A DNA stretch of 17,138 nt from DASTQL01 sp035462845 (GTDB lineage Bacteria; Actinomycetota; Actinomycetes; Jiangellales; Jiangellaceae), in the NCBI GenBank assembly GCA_035462845.1, contig DATHTV010000107.1, positions 1 through 17,138 of the forward strand, written 5' to 3'. Every line of letters starts with the position of its first letter. Positions within the stretch are counted from its first letter, which is position 1. The notes beneath the pieces were generated by a model that saw only the letters and a list, made by a program, of their open reading frames with translations, was not told the DNA's origin and did not search any database. Below are positions 14,548-17,138 of this stretch, one piece after another. A program made the translations under genes and the position numbers.

Positions 14548-15036
14548 CTAGGCCAGTGCGGCGCAGAGTGCCTCGAAGTCTCCCTCGAAGGCTTGGTGCG
14601 GCCCGGAGAGCTGCACGAGCACGCCATCACCGTCGAATTCGGCGTATCCGACGTCGAGTAGGACGACGCCGTGCCCCGGGATGTTGAAGCGGATGTAGAG
14701 GCCGCGGATCGTGGAGGTCCCGGTCCCGGCGTCGAACGTCTCCAGCCAGTTGTCCCGGCCGGACGCGGTCTTGCCGTTGGCGGTCGCCGTTCCGTGGTCC
14801 TCGCCCTTGATCTGGACTCGCACCAGGTTGCCGGTCCCGTCGTAGAACTCGGTGATCCGCAGAGTGCCGGCGAAGCTGACCTCGACGTCGAACTCGCAGG
14901 ACTCGGTGTCGGTGAACACGTCGGAGAACTCCTCCGTGTACGTCACCGGCCTCGCGGCCTCGGCCGGGATCACCGCCAGCAGGCTCGTGACCAGTGCGGC
15001 GATGGCCGCGCCGACCAGTACTCGCGCATGCTTCAT
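14548..15036 (-). CDS. Small secreted protein of unknown function
   Basis: A 162-residue protein whose first 28 residues (MKHARVLVGAAIAALVTSLL, AVIPAEAA) are a clear signal peptide with cleavage at AEA-A. The mature part is acidic and rich in beta-strand pattern: YTEEFSDVFTDTESCEFDVE, SFAGTLRITEFYDGTGNLVR, NWLETFDAGTGTSTIRGLYI, FNIPGHGVVLLDVGYAEFDG. It has only two cysteines, Cys47 and Cys158, near the two ends, which may form a disulfide. I do not recognise a named family; similar short exported proteins of unknown function occur widely in actinobacteria. The start is very well supported by AGGAGG (15047-15042), five bases before the ATG. It stands alone on this strand, convergent with the DUF2252 gene. 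Confidence 0.82.
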   Translation of the reverse strand: MKHARVLVGAAIAALVTSLLAVIPAEAARPVTYTEEFSDVFTDTESCEFDVEVSFAGTLRITEFYDGTGNLVRVQIKGEDHGTATANGKTASGRDNWLETFDAGTGTSTIRGLYIRFNIPGHGVVLLDVGYAEFDGDGVLVQLSGPHQAFEGDFEALCAALA

Positions 15037-15041
15037 GGTCC

Positions 15042-15047
15042 CCTCCT
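15042..15047 (-). promoter_or_regulatory. Strong Shine-Dalgarno of the secreted protein
   Basis: A full AGGAGG, followed by two more G, five bases before the ATG at 15036. It is the strongest ribosome binding site in the window. Confidence 0.75.
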
Positions 15048-15232
15048 GACTGGGCGTTGCGCCTCGCGACTCGGCCGCCGCCCGTCACGGCGGCCCGCCC
15101 TCACTTCGAGCGTCCGCTCGCTGCGATCGGCGGGCAATCCCGAAGGAGTGGCGAAGCGGTCACCGGACGCGGTCGGAGCCAGCCCACACCCGACGAGGGC
15201 GCGAGGCTTGGCAGTAACGAGGCGTACGCGGT

Positions 15233-15252
15233 GACAGGTCAAGACAGGTCAA
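15233..15252. repeat. Tandem direct repeat, two 10-base units
   Basis: GACAGGTCAA occurs twice without a gap (15233-15242 and 15243-15252). A 10-base period places the two units on the same face of the helix, as in a regulator site bound by a dimer or by two protomers. On the minus strand each unit gives TTGACC, a -35-like hexamer pointing towards the secreted-protein gene, though no matching -10 is seen. Confidence 0.6.
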
Positions 15253-15417
15253 GATCACTGTGTCCGGTCGGTTGCGCGAGCCGCGACGGGGGGCCCACGG
15301 TGATCTCGAGACGGGGTCGGGTGGCGGAGCTCACCAGGGGTGCGGCGGCCAAGACGGAGATCACCGTGGACGCTGTGTGCCGGTAGGCACGACGTCGAAC
15401 CCACACCGATCACCTGG
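15253..15417. repeat. Cluster of four GATCAC motifs with 13-bp inverted repeat
   Basis: GATCACTGTG (15253-15262, plus), GATCACCGTG on the minus strand (15296-15305), GATCACCGTG (15359-15368, plus) and GATCACCTGG (15408-15417, plus). The middle two lie within a perfect inverted repeat, CCACGGTGATCTC (15295-15307) and GAGATCACCGTGG (15357-15369), 49 bases apart. Possible operator sites for either neighbour, or a looping structure. No regulator is identified. Confidence 0.5.
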
Positions 15418-15522
15418 CCGGGTGGACCCCTCCGAGCGCGCACCGCGACGGTCACCAGCACGCCCCAAGGCTCGGTGTCACCACGGATACCGGACCGGCG
15501 TGACCGGTGCCATGCTCCATGC

Positions 15523-17138
15523 ATGGGGGTGCGTGCCGGTGCGACCCCGGTGTCGAGGCCCGCCGCGGTGGGCCTCGGCGCCCTGGTCGCGCTGGCCGTC
15601 GGCGCCGGTGGAGTGCTGCTGGCTGCCCGCGCGGACGGCGTGTCCTACTGGGGGACGTCGCTCGCCCTCGCCCTCGGCCTGCCGGTCTCCGTCGTCGTCA
15701 CGGCCGCGCTCGGCTGGCGGGTCCTCCGCCGTGCGGACCGGGTTCTCGGCCGCTGGGTGCTCGCTCTCGCGGCGTCGCTCCTGCTCTATCTGGCCGCTGT
15801 CACCGTCGTGACCCGGGCGGTCGCCGTCGAGGGGCGTACCGGGACGGCCCTGGACTGGATCGCGGTCGAAGCCCTGGGCGGCTTCGCGACCCCGCTCGTC
15901 CTGCTGCAGGTGAGCCTGCTGGTGGCCCGGGACAGGTTCGCGGGCACGGGCAACCGGCGGTTCGTCATGGTGGCTGCCCTGGTGGCCGTGCTCCTCGCCA
16001 ACCTGCTGCTGGGGGCGGCCTCGCTCGACCCCGACCCGCCGCTCGACGGCCTGCAGGCCCCGCTGGGGGACACGTGGCTGAGGGTGGTGGCGGACAGCTG
16101 GGTGGCCGGGGTGCTGTACCTCGCCTGGCTGCTGTCGGTCCTCGTGGGACCCGTCGCCTTGTGGCGCGCCGTCGGCCGCTCCTCCGGCATGGCTCGCCGA
16201 CGGCTGTCGGTGGCCACCGTGGTCTCCCTGCTGCCCGTGAGCGTGATCGCCTGCTGCGCCGTCTTGCTGCCGGTACTGGCCGTCGCGGACCTTCCGGACG
16301 CGGTCGCCGTCGAGGTGATCTTCGCGTTCTTCTGCCTCGCGGTCCCAGCGACGGTCGCTGGGCTGGCCGTCGCCGCCGGCGAGCGGGAGGAGGGGCTGCG
16401 CCTGTCCTCCCGAGGCCTCGAGATCTCGGTCGGGACGGTCGTCGGCGTCCTGGCCGCACTGGTCGCCGTGGCGGCGAGCACCGTCGTGGCGGTCGCGGTA
16501 GCCGACTCCGTACCCCTGGTCGTCGTCGCGACGGTCGCCGTCGTCTCCCTGCTCGTTCCCGCCCGCCGTGCCGTCGTACGCCGGCTGCTCCGGCGCGCGG
16601 ATCCTCGCCTCGCCACCGCAGCGGAGCTCGTACGCGAGGTGGAGGACGCCGGCGCCGACCACCCCGGCGCATCGGTACGCGAGGTGCTCCGTGCCGCCCT
16701 CGGCGACCCGGATGTCGACGTCGCCGTGCGACTGCCGGACGGACGTTCGTGGGCCACCGTGGACGGGGCCCCCGCGTCGCCACCCGACGACCTCGACGCC
16801 GACCACCTGACCCGGGTCGGGGACTCGGACGGGCAGGCTCGGGCGTACGTGCGGCACACGACGACAGCTGCGGATGCGGCCGGTGTCGTGGGTGTGGCGC
16901 GTCCCCTCCTGGAACGTGCGGTCCTCGAGGCAGCGGTGCGGGATCAGTCGGAGCGGCTGGCCGCGGAGCGCTCCCGTGCCGACCGGGCCGCCGAGGACGA
17001 GCGCCGCCGGCTCGAGCGGGACCTGCACGACGGCGTTCAGGGCCGCCTGCTCGCCGTCGCGCTCGACCTGCAGGCCGCGGACGCTGCGACCGAGGACGGC
17101 GGCGCGCACCTCGTCCTCACCGACGCGGTGGGCTCCCT
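15523..17138 (+). CDS. Membrane sensor histidine kinase (HisKA_3), 3'-truncated by window
   Basis: The frame is open to the window end, giving 538 residues; the ATPase domain lies beyond. Residues about 14-350 contain roughly ten hydrophobic helices (for example VGLGALVALAVGAGGVLLAA, LLLYLAAVTVV, FVMVAALVAVLLANLLLGAA, VVGVLAALVAVAASTVVAVA), so it is a polytopic sensor with no large extracellular domain. A soluble linker follows (about 360-465, GAF-like length). A coiled-coil stretch AVRDQSERLAAERSRADRAA leads into the dimerisation box ERRRLERDLHDGVQGRLLAV, with phospho-acceptor His502. The RDLHDGxQ motif is that of NarL/LuxR-type two-component systems, so a LuxR-type response regulator gene is expected just downstream. 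ATG at 15523 has no Shine-Dalgarno; GTG at 15529 is an alternative. The signal is unknown. Confidence 0.88.
   Translation, partial: MGVRAGATPVSRPAAVGLGALVALAVGAGGVLLAARADGVSYWGTSLALALGLPVSVVVTAALGWRVLRRADRVLGRWVLALAASLLLYLAAVTVVTRAVAVEGRTGTALDWIAVEALGGFATPLVLLQVSLLVARDRFAGTGNRRFVMVAALVAVLLANLLLGAASLDPDPPLDGLQAPLGDTWLRVVADSWVAGVLYLAWLLSVLVGPVALWRAVGRSSGMARRRLSVATVVSLLPVSVIACCAVLLPVLAVADLPDAVAVEVIFAFFCLAVPATVAGLAVAAGEREEGLRLSSRGLEISVGTVVGVLAALVAVAASTVVAVAVADSVPLVVVATVAVVSLLVPARRAVVRRLLRRADPRLATAAELVREVEDAGADHPGASVREVLRAALGDPDVDVAVRLPDGRSWATVDGAPASPPDDLDADHLTRVGDSDGQARAYVRHTTTAADAAGVVGVARPLLERAVLEAAVRDQSERLAAERSRADRAAEDERRRLERDLHDGVQGRLLAVALDLQAADAATEDGGAHLVLTDAVGS

Larger units (their letters stand above)
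15037..15522. other. Gene-free divergent intergenic region with repeats
   Basis: These 486 bases separate the small secreted protein (minus) from the sensor kinase (plus). The frames crossing it have mixed codon use and no supported starts. It holds a tandem 10-base repeat (15233-15252) and four GATCAC-type sites, two of them in a perfect 13-bp inverted repeat. It must contain the promoters of both flanking genes, but I cannot point to a convincing -35/-10 pair. Confidence 0.6.

Noticed and set aside
15376..15410. Segment with GTCGAACCC resembling a tRNA T-arm
   Set aside because: No acceptor stem, anticodon arm or D-arm can be built around it.
15478..17109. 543-codon minus-strand ORF antisense to the sensor kinase
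   Set aside because: Rich in His, Gln, Gly and Asp, as expected from the antisense of a Val/Ala/Leu-rich membrane protein; no domain visible.

Overview
This 17.1 kb window comes from a very GC-rich actinobacterium. Third codon positions are almost always G or C, GTG starts are used, at least two genes look leaderless, and the gene families (HD/LuxR regulators, VapBC, Uma2, DUF2252, HisKA_3 sensor kinases) are typical of the phylum. I cannot place it to genus. Most positions carry long antisense ORFs that are composition artefacts and are not annotated.

Layout. Positions 1-1517 (minus): a tightly overlapped vapB-vapC toxin-antitoxin pair runs with 4-base overlaps into an HD-domain regulator that leaves the window. 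Positions 1618-3954 hold three unrelated hydrolases: an alpha/beta hydrolase (minus), a lipase-like hydrolase (plus) and a dienelactone-hydrolase-family enzyme (minus). Positions 3955-4379 hold no intact gene, but do hold a short decayed relative of the dienelactone hydrolase and a perfect 18-bp inverted repeat. Positions 4380-5981 (minus) encode a secreted M28 metallopeptidase with an inserted PA domain. Positions 5982-6325 contain only a possible gene tail and a hairpin.

Positions 6326-12978 (minus) form one long recombination-repair transcription unit read from high to low coordinates: recB, a truncated heliorhodopsin remnant, a Uma2-family nuclease, recD and an SRPBCC protein. No recC is present next to recB or recD. 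Divergently, 49 bases from recB, lies a DUF2252 kinase-like protein (13028-14527). It converges on a small secreted protein of unknown function (14548-15036). A 486-base gene-free stretch follows, with a tandem 10-bp repeat and four copies of a GATCAC-containing motif. The window ends inside a polytopic membrane sensor histidine kinase (15523 to the edge).

Best leads: the heliorhodopsin C-terminal fragment (end of helix 5 to helix 7, with the retinal lysine retained) fused into a recB/recD operon; the recB-uma2-recD arrangement without recC; the repeat cluster before the sensor kinase; and the palindrome plus duplicated hydrolase scar at 4.1-4.35 kb. I found no CRISPR array, tRNA, rRNA, transposase or integrase.
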